Shown one piece after another: positions 18,022 through 27,027 of a DNA stretch of 64,000 bases. A program made the position numbers and the translations under genes. Numbering within the stretch: the stretch's first letter is position 1; every line of letters begins with the position of its first letter. Origin of the DNA: an uncultured Clostridium sp. (GTDB lineage: Bacteria > Bacillota > Clostridia > TANB77 > CAG-508); NCBI GenBank assembly GCA_947651825.1, contig CANTAQ010000003.1, forward strand, positions 1-64,000, written 5' to 3'. The notes under the pieces were generated by a model. The model made no database searches and had not been told where the DNA came from. It saw nothing but the letters and a program-made list of their open reading frames with translations.

Positions 18022-21000
18022 ATGATAAGTAGAGAAAATTTAGTTAAAGTTTTAAGAGAAGCAAAGTTTGAAGAAGCAAGAATAGAGAGAATATTAAAAA
18101 AGTCAATAAAACTATTGTTAGATATAGGCAGAGAAGAAAAAATAAGAGACATACTAGAAGTATTAGCAGAGCATGATATAAGTAAAGATTCAATAGAAGG
18201 ATGTTTAAACATATTAGCAAAAGGAAATCCTAAAAATATTGAGGATGTTCTTAAAACTTTAGAAAATCATGGCATTAGTAAAGATGATGTAGAAAGCAAT
18301 TTGCTTGTTTTAGTAACTGGTAAATCGGAAGAAATAACAGATATAATGCAAGTGCTAGAAAAACACAGTATAAGCAAAGAAAAAATAGGAAAATGTTTAT
18401 TAGTACTTGCGAGAGGAAAAGCTGATGAAATAGATAAAATATTAGATGTATTAGAAAGACACCTTATAAGTAAAGAGACAATAGAAGGGTGCCTTTCTAT
18501 TGTTGTGCGTGTAAAAGAGAAAGATTTAGAAAATATATTTAAAGTTTTGGAAGAACATAAAATAAGTAAAGAAGCTATTGAAGCAAATATGATAGTATTA
18601 ATAGATGGAGATTCAGAAGAAATAGGAAATATAATTAATACATTAGACTCATATAAGATTGAGAGAAAAGCACTTGAAGATAATTTACATATTTTAACAA
18701 AAGCTAATGCGGAAGAAATAAAAAACATTTTGCAAGTATTAGAAGATCATAAAATAGCTCCATTAATAATTGGAAAATATTTATCAGAAATGGCAAGAGC
18801 GAAATCAAAAGATATACAAGATTTATTTGAAGAATTAGACAAATATACAATAAGTGGTAAAGCAATAGAAAAATGCTTGAAAACTATTTTAAGCAAAGGA
18901 AATGCTGAAAGAATAGGTTCAATATTAAAACTATTAACAGAACAGAAAATTAATGAGCAAAAAATAGAAGAAAATTTGGAAGCTTTTTTAAAAGCTAATC
19001 CACAAAGTGTAGAAGATACATTAAAAGTATTAACTGAATATGGTATAAGCAAAGAAACAATAGAGAATAATCTACAAATACTTACAAAGGACAAAGCAGA
19101 TGAAATAAAAGAAAAATTTAGAGTTTTAACAGAACATAAAATAAGTAAAGAAGCAGTTGAAAACTGTTTTACTGTAATAATAAAAAGCAATAGTAAAGAT
19201 ATAGAAGATAGGTTAATTGTTCTTGAAAAGCACAAAATAAGAAAAGAAGCAATAGAAGGATGTTTATCTAGTCTAGTAAGAAGTAATGCTGAAGAAATGG
19301 ATAAAATATTAAAAATACTAGAAGACCATCAAATAAGCATGTCTGCAATAGAAGAATGTTTAACGGCTATTTCAAGGGGAAAAGCAGATGAGGTAGAAAG
19401 AATATTTAAAGTTTTAGATACACATCAAATCAGTAAAGACGCCATAGAAGGCTGCCTAAGTATATTTACTAAAAATGAAGGTAAGGCAGATGAGATAGAA
19501 GCTATATTTAAAGTTTTAGATGCACATAGAATAGGAAAAGAAGCAATTGAAAACTGTTTAACTGTACTTGCTAAAGGCAAGGCGAATGAAATAGAAGATG
19601 TTTTTAAAATATTAGATGAGCAAAAAATAAGTAATAAAGCGATAGAAGAATGTTTAAGTGTCTTAGCTAAAGGTAAAGCAAAAGAAATAAAAGAAATATT
19701 TAGAGTATTAAACAAATATAAAATTAGTAAAGAAGCAATAGAGAATTGTTTATCAGCTTTAGTAGAAACTAAAGCAACAGATATGGAAAAAACTTTTAAG
19801 ACATTAGCACGATATGGAATAAGTAAAGAAATAATAGAAGGATGTTTAACTGTACTTGCAAGAGGAAAGTCAGATGAAATAGAAAGGATATTTAAAGTTT
19901 TAGATGAGCATAAAATCACTAAAACATCAATAGAAAACTGTTTAACAGTTCTGGCCAATGGTAATGCAGATGAGATAGAAAATATATTTAAAGTTTTAGA
20001 TGAACATAATATTGAAAAAACGGCAATAGAAGGATGCTTAAGCATTTTAGCCAATGGCAAGGCAGATGAAATAAGAGATATATTTAAGGTATTAGACGAC
20101 CATAAGATAAGTCAAGAAGCCATAGAAAAACATATATATGTTTTAGCAAAGGGAAAACCAAATCAAATAAAAGAAATTTTCAGAGTATTAGATAAACATA
20201 AAATAGATAAAGAAGCCATAGAAAATTGTTTATCAGTATTAACAAAAAGTGATGCTACAGATTTAGACAATATTTTAATAATATTAAAAGACCATAATAT
20301 AAGTAAGAAAAGAATAGAAGGATGTTTATCAGTGTTATTTCTTGGAAACGCAAAAGAAATAGAAGATGTATTTAATATATTAGATAAACATAAAATAAGT
20401 TCAGAAGCTATAAATAAGTGTTTATCGCTATTTGCAGGAGGAAAGGCAGATGATATAGATGAAATGTTAAATATATTAGAGGAGCGTAAAATAAGTCACT
20501 CTGTGATAGAAGGATGTTTATCAATGCTTTTAACTGGTAAACCAGATGAACTAAGGGAAATATTTAAAGTTTTAGATAAACATGATGTAAGTAAAGATAT
20601 AGTAGAAACATGTCTAACATTATTAGGAACTGCTAAGGCTGAAGAATTAGATAAAATATTAAATATATTAGAGGGAGAAAACATAAAACCAAATACAATA
20701 GAAGGAGAACTTACAGGTATTATGTTAGCATATAAAACAGCAGAGGATTTTCAGGAAGTTTTTGATGTTAAAGTAATTCCTAAAAATAGAAGATTACATT
20801 TACGAAATGTTAGAAGATATATGAGATTAAAAGGCATGTATGGAAGATTCTATACAAGAGAAGAAATAGAAGAATTTTGTTCAATAAGAAGGATAACTGT
20901 AGAAGAATTTATTACAGAAATAACATTATTTCCAAATAAAAATATTAACATTGAAAAATATCAAAATTTATTAGAAAGAAGAGGAAAACTATATGTAGGA

Positions 21001-21582
21001 GGGTCAATACCAATAGACAATGCATATTTAGAAGAACATGGAGAAGAGCTAATAAAGCTTGCACGCAAAGCAGCAAACGCATTTGGAAGGATTACAGGAG
21101 AAACTGATTTAGCAGAATTAGAAAGTAGAGCATTAGAAGTTATTGTAACCAAAGGTGGAAATATAGTTAGACAACTAGAGGATAACACAGAAATGTTAAA
21201 TGCAGCATTAGTAAGTAAAGCTAAAAAAAGTTTATATAATGAAATAGGGGAAAGTCCAATTAGATTTTCAAGACTATATGATAATTTAACAACTAGCGAA
21301 TATGGCATAGCACCAAGCTATGTTGAGGAAGAGGAAAGAAAGTTATCTGAAAGAATTGATATGAAAGAAGCGGGATTTAGTTCAGCAGAGCAAGAAGTAA
21401 TGAGTACATTGATAGAATTGGTTGAAAGAGGAGAAGCAAATGGATTGATGGGAAAAGTTGCATATATTACAGGAATAGAAATAGACGAAGTAATGGAGAT
21501 AGTAGAAACTATTGGACAAAAAGTGTTGGATAAAGGAATAGTGAAACAAAGAGGAAGTGCGGGGTTTGAATTTGCAGATTAA
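18022..21582 (+). CDS. Giant 32-residue helical-repeat protein with sigma-like C-terminal region
   Basis: A 1186-residue protein, taking the ATG at 18022 after AAAAGGA (an in-frame ATG at 17959 would add 21 residues). A 43-residue N-terminal segment is followed by 27 tandem repeats of 32 residues with almost no length variation. The consensus is roughly IFKVLDEHKISKEAIE then GCLSVLAKGKADEIED: two helices per repeat, an alpha-solenoid somewhat like mTERF arrays. The last ~290 residues differ. They hold a helical block (ELIKLARKAANAFGR and AELESRALEVI, sigma region-2-like) and an end (SSAEQEVMSTLIELVERG plus a following helix-turn-helix-like stretch) reminiscent of sigma region 4. It may bind nucleic acid or recruit RNA polymerase; this is inference. 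Confidence 0.8.
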   Translation: MISRENLVKVLREAKFEEARIERILKKSIKLLLDIGREEKIRDILEVLAEHDISKDSIEGCLNILAKGNPKNIEDVLKTLENHGISKDDVESNLLVLVTGKSEEITDIMQVLEKHSISKEKIGKCLLVLARGKADEIDKILDVLERHLISKETIEGCLSIVVRVKEKDLENIFKVLEEHKISKEAIEANMIVLIDGDSEEIGNIINTLDSYKIERKALEDNLHILTKANAEEIKNILQVLEDHKIAPLIIGKYLSEMARAKSKDIQDLFEELDKYTISGKAIEKCLKTILSKGNAERIGSILKLLTEQKINEQKIEENLEAFLKANPQSVEDTLKVLTEYGISKETIENNLQILTKDKADEIKEKFRVLTEHKISKEAVENCFTVIIKSNSKDIEDRLIVLEKHKIRKEAIEGCLSSLVRSNAEEMDKILKILEDHQISMSAIEECLTAISRGKADEVERIFKVLDTHQISKDAIEGCLSIFTKNEGKADEIEAIFKVLDAHRIGKEAIENCLTVLAKGKANEIEDVFKILDEQKISNKAIEECLSVLAKGKAKEIKEIFRVLNKYKISKEAIENCLSALVETKATDMEKTFKTLARYGISKEIIEGCLTVLARGKSDEIERIFKVLDEHKITKTSIENCLTVLANGNADEIENIFKVLDEHNIEKTAIEGCLSILANGKADEIRDIFKVLDDHKISQEAIEKHIYVLAKGKPNQIKEIFRVLDKHKIDKEAIENCLSVLTKSDATDLDNILIILKDHNISKKRIEGCLSVLFLGNAKEIEDVFNILDKHKISSEAINKCLSLFAGGKADDIDEMLNILEERKISHSVIEGCLSMLLTGKPDELREIFKVLDKHDVSKDIVETCLTLLGTAKAEELDKILNILEGENIKPNTIEGELTGIMLAYKTAEDFQEVFDVKVIPKNRRLHLRNVRRYMRLKGMYGRFYTREEIEEFCSIRRITVEEFITEITLFPNKNINIEKYQNLLERRGKLYVGGSIPIDNAYLEEHGEELIKLARKAANAFGRITGETDLAELESRALEVIVTKGGNIVRQLEDNTEMLNAALVSKAKKSLYNEIGESPIRFSRLYDNLTTSEYGIAPSYVEEEERKLSERIDMKEAGFSSAEQEVMSTLIELVERGEANGLMGKVAYITGIEIDEVMEIVETIGQKVLDKGIVKQRGSAGFEFAD
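18151..20757 (+). repeat. 27 tandem 96-bp coding repeats (32 aa each)
   Basis: Repeat units begin at the I/V-F-K-V-L helix. Units 1-26 run from 18151 to 20655, with two small insertions (+1 residue in unit 8, +2 in unit 14). A degenerate unit 27 ends near 20757. Units 13-21 are the most alike, which suggests recent duplication there. Confidence 0.85.
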
Positions 21583-21595
21583 GAAGGAGTAAAAA

Positions 21596-21880
21596 ATGGA
21601 ATATTTAAAAAAGTATGGACTAAAAGAAGAAGAGATAGAAAAAATAAAAGAAAAATACAACGATTGGATTATAAAATTCATAACAGAAAATGAAGAATTT
21701 GTAACAGAAACAATAGAATATCTTTATTCAGAGAACATTAAAATAATATATTATCTAATGATAAATAACATACAAATATTTTTAGAAACAAAAGTGGCTT
21801 TAAAAGAAAAAATAGAAATCTTTAAAGAACAAGGATTAACAAGGAAAAAAATACAAATGAAATTGCTTGGAGAAAAATAA
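21596..21880 (+). CDS. Small helical protein, companion of the repeat protein
   Basis: A 94-residue protein with a GAAGGAG site, 13 bases after the repeat protein. Its start (YLKKYGLKEEEIEKIKEKY) has the same pattern as a repeat unit (LxxxxIsxexIexx). The rest is also helix-hairpin-like, as if two or three solenoid units stood alone. No known domain. It could cap or pair with the large protein; this is inference from sequence likeness and adjacency. Confidence 0.65.
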   Translation: MEYLKKYGLKEEEIEKIKEKYNDWIIKFITENEEFVTETIEYLYSENIKIIYYLMINNIQIFLETKVALKEKIEIFKEQGLTRKKIQMKLLGEK

Positions 21881-21979
21881 ATAATGTTACAAGAATATTA
21901 CATTTTTCAAGAAGTGTTGACAAAGGTAAAATGCATAGATAAAATGTAATTATAGAAATAATACAAAGGAGGAAAAAAT

Positions 21980-22045
21980 ATGTATATAACATTAAACCTT
22001 GAAACCGTTGGTACTGTACACACACACACACACACACACAAGTAA
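21980..22045 (+). CDS. Short ORF with Thr-His dipeptide repeat (possible leader or contingency ORF)
   Basis: ATG at 21980 after an excellent AAAGGAGGA site. It encodes MYITLNLETVGTV, then alternating H-T, then a Lys and a stop, 21 residues in all. The H-T part comes from an AC dinucleotide tract. Adding one AC unit would move the reading frame into a longer ORF ending at 22154. Translation is plausible from the ribosome site, but no homology is recognised. Confidence 0.35.
   Translation: MYITLNLETVGTVHTHTHTHK
22018..22040 (+). repeat. AC dinucleotide microsatellite
   Basis: Eleven to twelve uninterrupted AC units, the only such tract in the window, just inside a well-initiated short ORF. 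Confidence 0.9.
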
Positions 22046-22092
22046 CATTAAAAACAAGGTAAAACATATTTTTTTGAATCTTAAAATAGGAA

Positions 22093-22191
22093 GACTAGAC
22101 ATGATTGAAAGTGATTATGTAGGAGGAAAAACAATTCTGCCTGCCCAATGCTAGCATAATCAAATAAGTTCAATAATGCCTAGTCCTTTTT
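22093..22191 (+). ncRNA. Long imperfect hairpin ending in a T-run (candidate structured leader or terminator)
   Basis: Outer stem GACTAG(a)CAT(g)ATTG pairs with CAAT(a)ATG(c)CTAGTC. An inner perfect 8-bp stem TGATTATG / CATAATCA follows, and T5 comes just after the outer arm. It lies 38 bases upstream of the prepilin-like gene. It matches no riboswitch class I know. It may be a terminator, an attenuator or a small mobile hairpin. Confidence 0.4.
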
Positions 22192-22229
22192 GCGTGTTTA
22201 AAAAGTAAATTTAAAGGAGGAAATTTTAA

Positions 22230-23552
22230 ATGAAAAAAAAGTATGAAAATGAAGGAATAACATTAATAGTACTAGTGATAACAATAGTAATAATGTTAAT
22301 ATTGGTAGGAGTAACTGTAAATATAGCAATCGACGGGAATTTATTTAACAAAGCAGGAGAAGCTGTAGACAAGACAAATGCAAAAGTGGGAAAATTGCAA
22401 CAGGATGTAGACTATTATACAGATAAATTGAATGAAGTATCAGATAAAGCAAATGAAGTAGAACATAATTGGACAAGAAATGGAGAGACGTTTAAGTGCT
22501 TAAATTGTAGAAAAGAGCTAGAAATGGGTCAACAGATAATGTATACAGACACAGGAAATTCAAGCTCAATAGTAACAACTGTCAAAAGTGGAAGTAAATC
22601 AGAACAGACTATAACAAAACCAAGTAATATTAGATGGGTAGTATTTGGAATAGAAGATAATGATTGTAATGGAACAAATGAAAGTTTATTAATAACAACT
22701 GTAGAACCAGTATACGGACCATATTTTGCATATCCAAATGGATACAACAATGGAGAAGAAGAATTAAATAGGGTATGCAGAGAGCTATATGGAAGTAATG
22801 CAAGAAGTATGACATTAGTAGATATAGAAAATACATTACAATATAGACCAAGTGGAGCAATGTATGGAGTAATAACACAAACAACTGCAGAAACTTCTAA
22901 TACAAACGAAACAACTACTATACAACGTACTAGCTTAAATATAGGAATGGTAATACAACAGGCAATGACAAAATATAAAACAACAGGAAATTTTACAACA
23001 AAATTGAACCAATTAGAAATATGGGATGAAATAAAAGCAAATGGAACAAACACACCAGATGGAGCAAATACAGAGATGGCATTAGGTAATTACACATTAA
23101 ACGCTTATGTTTATTTTGTAGAAACAAATGGTCAATTAACAAACCCGGCAACTAATGAAACTCAGAATATAGATAAAATAACAAGAGATATAATTTTCGG
23201 GACATATAACAGTCATTCATACAACTTAGCAACAAAAGTGGTTGATGCAACAACAGCTGGAGCAAACTTTGGATTGACAAATATTTCGGGCGGGAATATT
23301 TGGACGGGACAAATGGTATTAAGCCTTTTAGGAGAAGCAAGAGAAGAAACACAAATTAATTTAGTAGGTTTGAAAGAAAATAATGTGCAAACAGCAAAAA
23401 TAGAAAAATGTTCTATGCTAGTTCAACATAATGTTAGAGATAGTTTACGTCCTGTTATAAGAATAACAAATGAATTATTTACAGCAGGAGAAGTAATAAC
23501 AGAATATGGAAGTGAAATTAGAAATGAGGATATGGCAGAAGAAATGATTTAA
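22230..23552 (+). CDS. Large prepilin-like surface protein
   Basis: A 440-residue protein with a basic leader, then G-I-T-L-I and a hydrophobic helix (about residues 10-32), the pilin-type motif, and a coiled segment. The remainder is an extracellular domain. It shares the pattern of a GYNNG block, an L-N-x-x-C-x-x-L-Y stretch and ARSMTLVDIE with the protein at 32969. A small CLNC pair lies near residue 90. The start has an AAAGGAGGAAA site. Likely a pseudopilin-like surface protein of unknown role. Confidence 0.72.
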   Translation: MKKKYENEGITLIVLVITIVIMLILVGVTVNIAIDGNLFNKAGEAVDKTNAKVGKLQQDVDYYTDKLNEVSDKANEVEHNWTRNGETFKCLNCRKELEMGQQIMYTDTGNSSSIVTTVKSGSKSEQTITKPSNIRWVVFGIEDNDCNGTNESLLITTVEPVYGPYFAYPNGYNNGEEELNRVCRELYGSNARSMTLVDIENTLQYRPSGAMYGVITQTTAETSNTNETTTIQRTSLNIGMVIQQAMTKYKTTGNFTTKLNQLEIWDEIKANGTNTPDGANTEMALGNYTLNAYVYFVETNGQLTNPATNETQNIDKITRDIIFGTYNSHSYNLATKVVDATTAGANFGLTNISGGNIWTGQMVLSLLGEAREETQINLVGLKENNVQTAKIEKCSMLVQHNVRDSLRPVIRITNELFTAGEVITEYGSEIRNEDMAEEMI

Positions 23553-23700
23553 ATATAGTAAAATGGCATGCTGCAACAATAAGAAAACATACTTAAAAAA
23601 TCAAATCAAGTATTTCAGAATATACTTAAACTTCAAAAGTTATAATAATGAAACAATTTAAGTCTGATTTTATTTAAGAAAAGAACAAACTTATACTATG

Positions 23701-23754
23701 AAGTGAACTCAAATTATTAGACAAAAAGTTTAATAATTTGGGTTCACTTTTATT
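23701..23754 (+). terminator. Terminator after prepilin-like gene
   Basis: 19-bp stem AAGTGAACTCAAATTATTA / TAATAATTTGGGTTCACTT with one wobble pair and a T-rich tail. The rest of the 23553-23836 gap shows no gene. Confidence 0.8.
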
Positions 23755-23836
23755 AGTAAATATTTAAAAACTTACTTATAACTGTTGACTTTAGGAACTA
23801 TTAGATATAAAATATTATTGGTTTTTTGGAGGAATA

Positions 23837-25109
23837 ATGGAAATTAAAGAAATTGCAAAAATAATTAAAAAAAATGGAGGAAATATCTATTTAGTAGGAG
23901 GAGCTGTTAGAGATACTATATTAAATAGAGAGATAAAGGATGAGGATTATTGTGTAACAGGTATATCGCATGATGATTTTGCAAGAATATTTCCAGATGC
24001 AAAAATTCAAGGAAAGTCTTTTGCTGTTTTTAGAATAGGAGATAAGGAAATTGCATTAGCAAGGAAAGAAACTAAAATTGGAAGAGGACATAAAGAATTT
24101 AATGTAGAAACAAATGAAAATATAACAATAGAAGAAGATTTGCAAAGAAGAGATATAACAATAAATTCTATGGCACAAGATGTAAATACTAAAGAAATAA
24201 TAGATCCTTTTGGTGGAAAAATAGATTTAGAAAATAGGTTAATAAGAGCAACAAGCAACAGATTTAAAGAAGATCCACTTAGAGTATATAGAGTAGCTAG
24301 AATAGCAGCTACTTTAGGATTTGAAGTGGACAAAGATACAATAAAATTAATGCATAGTTTGAGAGAGGAACTTTTAAGTTTATCAAAAGAACGAGTATTT
24401 GTAGAATTTAGAAGAGCATTAGAAACTGATAAGCCATCAATATTTTTTAATGTTTTAAGGCAGGCAAAAGTTTTAGATGTACACTTTAAAGAAATTTATG
24501 ATTTAATAGGCGCATTGCAACCAAAAAAATATCATCCAGAAGGAGATAGCTATAACCATACAATGCTTGCTTTAGATAATAGTGCTAAGATTACAAATAA
24601 TGTAAGATTAAGATTTTGTGTACTTGTACATGATTTAGGAAAAGGAAGAACACCAAAAGAAATTTACCCACATCATTACAATCATGAAAAAAACGGAGTG
24701 GAGCCTTTAAGGGAATTGTCTAATAGATTAGGAGTGCCAAACATTTGGAAAAAGAGTGCACTAACATCTGTTAGAGAACACATGAAAGGTCGGAATATTC
24801 CACAGAATGACAATAGCAAAAAAAGTAAGTTTTATTGAAAAAATAGATAAATCTCAATTAGGACTAAATGGACTTCAAACAGTTGTATATTGCGATAGAA
24901 GTAGAAATATGGATGCAACAAAAGATGAGATTATAGATGAACAGTATAATTTTATAAAAATGGGACATAAGGTTCTAAAATCAGTGGATGGAGAAGTTAT
25001 ACAAAAGAAATATGGATTAACTCCAGGAAAAGAATTTGGACAAAGGCTACATGCAGAAAGAGTAAAATGGTTAAAAAATAACATAAATAAATTTTATAAA
25101 GGGGGATAA
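23837..25109 (+). CDS. cca: CCA tRNA nucleotidyltransferase, split by a +1 shift at CGG
   Basis: Class II CCA-adding enzyme that builds or repairs the 3' CCA of tRNAs. The head domain shows GGAVRDTILNREIKDEDY and later RRDITINSMAQD. The HD-type region shows HVHDLGKG-like residues (VHDLGKGRTPKE). The nominal frame ends at 24838. An in-frame CGG (codon 319, 24791-24793) sits after the MKG residues of the HD region. Skipping the C gives HMKG-GIFHRMTIAKKV and continues to 25109, about 423 residues, a normal length. The enzyme is normally essential where not all tRNA genes encode CCA, so a truncated version would be surprising. Confidence 0.9.
24791..24794 (+). other. CGGA +1 recoding site in cca
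   Basis: In-frame CGG plus A after GGT. Skipping C24791 reads GGA (Gly) and restores the C-terminal part of the enzyme. Confidence 0.8.
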
Positions 25110-25117
25110 ATAATAAT

Positions 25118-26890
25118 ATGAATAAATATAGAACACATAACTGCGGAGAACTAAGGAAAGAAAATGTAGGAGAAAAAGTAACAATAGCAGGTTGGGTTCA
25201 AACTGTTAGAAATCTTGGAGGATTAGTCTTTGCTGATATAAGAGACCAATATGGAATTACACAAGTAGTAACATCTGGAGATGAAAAGTTAATTGAAGAA
25301 ATATCAAAAATACCAGTAGAATCAACAGTTTCTATAACAGGAACAGTAAGAAAAAAAGATGTAGAAAATAAGAATATAGCAACTGGTGAAATTGAAATTG
25401 TTATAGAAAAATATGAAATTTTAGGAAAAAGATTAAACTTATTACCATTTGAAATAAATGATGATAAAGAAGTAAAAGAAGACTTAAGACTTCAATATAG
25501 ATTTTTAGATTTAAGAAATGATAAATTAAAAAATAATATATTGTTAAGAGCAAAAATAATACAATTTATAAGAACTCAAATGATAGGAAAAGGTTTTACA
25601 GAAGTTCAAACGCCAATACTAACAAGTTCATCACCAGAAGGGGCAAGAGACTATTTAGTACCAAGTAGAGTTCATCCAGGAAAATTCTATGCACTTCCAC
25701 AAGCTCCACAACAATTTAAGCAATTACTTATGGTATCAGGAATAGATAGATATTTCCAAATAGCACCATGTTTTAGAGATGAAGATGCAAGGGCAGATAG
25801 AGCACCAGGAGAATTTTATCAGCTAGATTTAGAAATGAGTTTTGCAACACAAGAGGATGTTTTTGAAGTAGTTGAAGAAGTTATATATAATGTGTTTAAA
25901 GAATTTTCTAGTAAGGAAGTAGATAGTTATCCTTTTGAAAGAATATCATATAAAGAATCAATGCTTAAGTATGGTTCAGATAAACCAGATTTAAGAAATC
26001 CATTAGTTATAAAAGATGTAACTGAAGTGTTTTCTAAGATTGAATTTAATGCATTTAAAGGAAAAACAGTAAGAACAATAGTGTTACCAAATGCTAATGA
26101 AATATCAAGAAAATTCTTTGATGCAATGTCAGAATTTGCAACATCACCAGATTGTGGTGCAAAAGGGTTAGCATGGATAAAAGTAAATGAGAGCGAAGAA
26201 TTACAAGGAAGTATAGCAAAATTTATAACAGATGAAGCAAAAAGAGAATTATTAGAAAAAACAGGTGCAACAGTAGGAAATGCTTTATTGTTTGTAGCTG
26301 ATGAAGAAACAATAGTCTCAGGGATAGCAGGAAAGATAAGAACAGAAGCAGGAGTGAGATTAAATTTAATAGACAAAAATAAATTCAAATTCTGCTGGAT
26401 AGTGGATTTCCCAATGTATGAATTAGATGACGAGGGAAATGTAGCATTTAGTCATAATCCATTCTCAATGCCACAAGGTGGGTTAGAAGCATTAAATACA
26501 AAAAATCCATTAGAAATAAATGCATATCAATATGACTTAGTATGTAATGGAGTAGAGCTATCATCAGGAGCAGTAAGAAACCATGATCCAGAAATAATGG
26601 TAAAGGCTTTTGAAATAGCTGGATATGAAAAAAACGTAATATTTAATAAATTTCCAGCATTATTTAATGCATTCCACTATGGAGCACCTCCACATGCAGG
26701 TATTGCACCAGGTGTGGATAGAATGATAATGTTAATTGCAGATGAACCAAATATAAGAGAAGTAATTGCATTCCCAATGAATAGTAAGGCACAAGATTTA
26801 CTTATGGGAGCACCAGGAACTGTTACAGAAAAACAATTAAAAGAAATACACATAAAAATAGATGTAAAAGAAAAACAAAAAGAGGAATAA
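25118..26890 (+). CDS. aspS: Aspartyl-tRNA synthetase AspRS
   Basis: A 590-residue class II synthetase charging tRNA-Asp. The N-terminal OB-fold anticodon domain begins RTHNCGEL and shows GWVQTVRNLGGLVFADIRD. Motif 2 is FRDEDARADRAPGEFYQLD and motif 3 is HAGIAPGVDRMIMLI. A bacterial insertion (GAD) domain is present at about 290-420. Length is normal for bacterial AspRS. The gene follows cca within 8 bases. Confidence 0.98.
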   Translation: MNKYRTHNCGELRKENVGEKVTIAGWVQTVRNLGGLVFADIRDQYGITQVVTSGDEKLIEEISKIPVESTVSITGTVRKKDVENKNIATGEIEIVIEKYEILGKRLNLLPFEINDDKEVKEDLRLQYRFLDLRNDKLKNNILLRAKIIQFIRTQMIGKGFTEVQTPILTSSSPEGARDYLVPSRVHPGKFYALPQAPQQFKQLLMVSGIDRYFQIAPCFRDEDARADRAPGEFYQLDLEMSFATQEDVFEVVEEVIYNVFKEFSSKEVDSYPFERISYKESMLKYGSDKPDLRNPLVIKDVTEVFSKIEFNAFKGKTVRTIVLPNANEISRKFFDAMSEFATSPDCGAKGLAWIKVNESEELQGSIAKFITDEAKRELLEKTGATVGNALLFVADEETIVSGIAGKIRTEAGVRLNLIDKNKFKFCWIVDFPMYELDDEGNVAFSHNPFSMPQGGLEALNTKNPLEINAYQYDLVCNGVELSSGAVRNHDPEIMVKAFEIAGYEKNVIFNKFPALFNAFHYGAPPHAGIAPGVDRMIMLIADEPNIREVIAFPMNSKAQDLLMGAPGTVTEKQLKEIHIKIDVKEKQKEE

Positions 26891-26932
26891 CTATTGCAAA
26901 AAATATATTTTTGTAATATAAATAATAAAAAC

Positions 26933-26960
26933 GTAGGGGTCGCAGTCAACTTGCGACCCA
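26933..26960. repeat. REP-like palindrome GTAGGGGTCGC...GCGACCC (copy 1)
   Basis: Hairpin GGGTCGCA / TGCGACCC with a 7-base loop, preceded by GTAGG, without a following T-run. A second copy of the same design lies at 54895, so this is a dispersed intergenic repeat. Confidence 0.6.
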
Positions 26961-27027
26961 TATTATGAATTATACAAAAAGATAAATAAGAGCAATATAT
27001 AATATTGCTGAAGATGGAGGTTATATA

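Larger units (their letters stand above)
21881..22229. other. 349-bp gap with AC tract and long hairpin
   Basis: No ordinary gene is seen. The gap contains a strong ribosome site with a 21-codon ORF holding an (AC)n tract, then a long imperfect hairpin running into a T-run, then the ribosome site of the next gene. These are listed separately. Confidence 0.7.

Noticed and set aside
18151-20757. CRISPR array or DNA satellite because of 96-bp periodicity
   Set aside because: The period is a multiple of three, the open frame is continuous, and the repetition is at protein level with no spacer structure.
26933-26960. Terminator of aspS
   Set aside because: The stem is good but no T-run follows on either strand, and the same sequence occurs at 54895 in another context; a dispersed repeat fits better.
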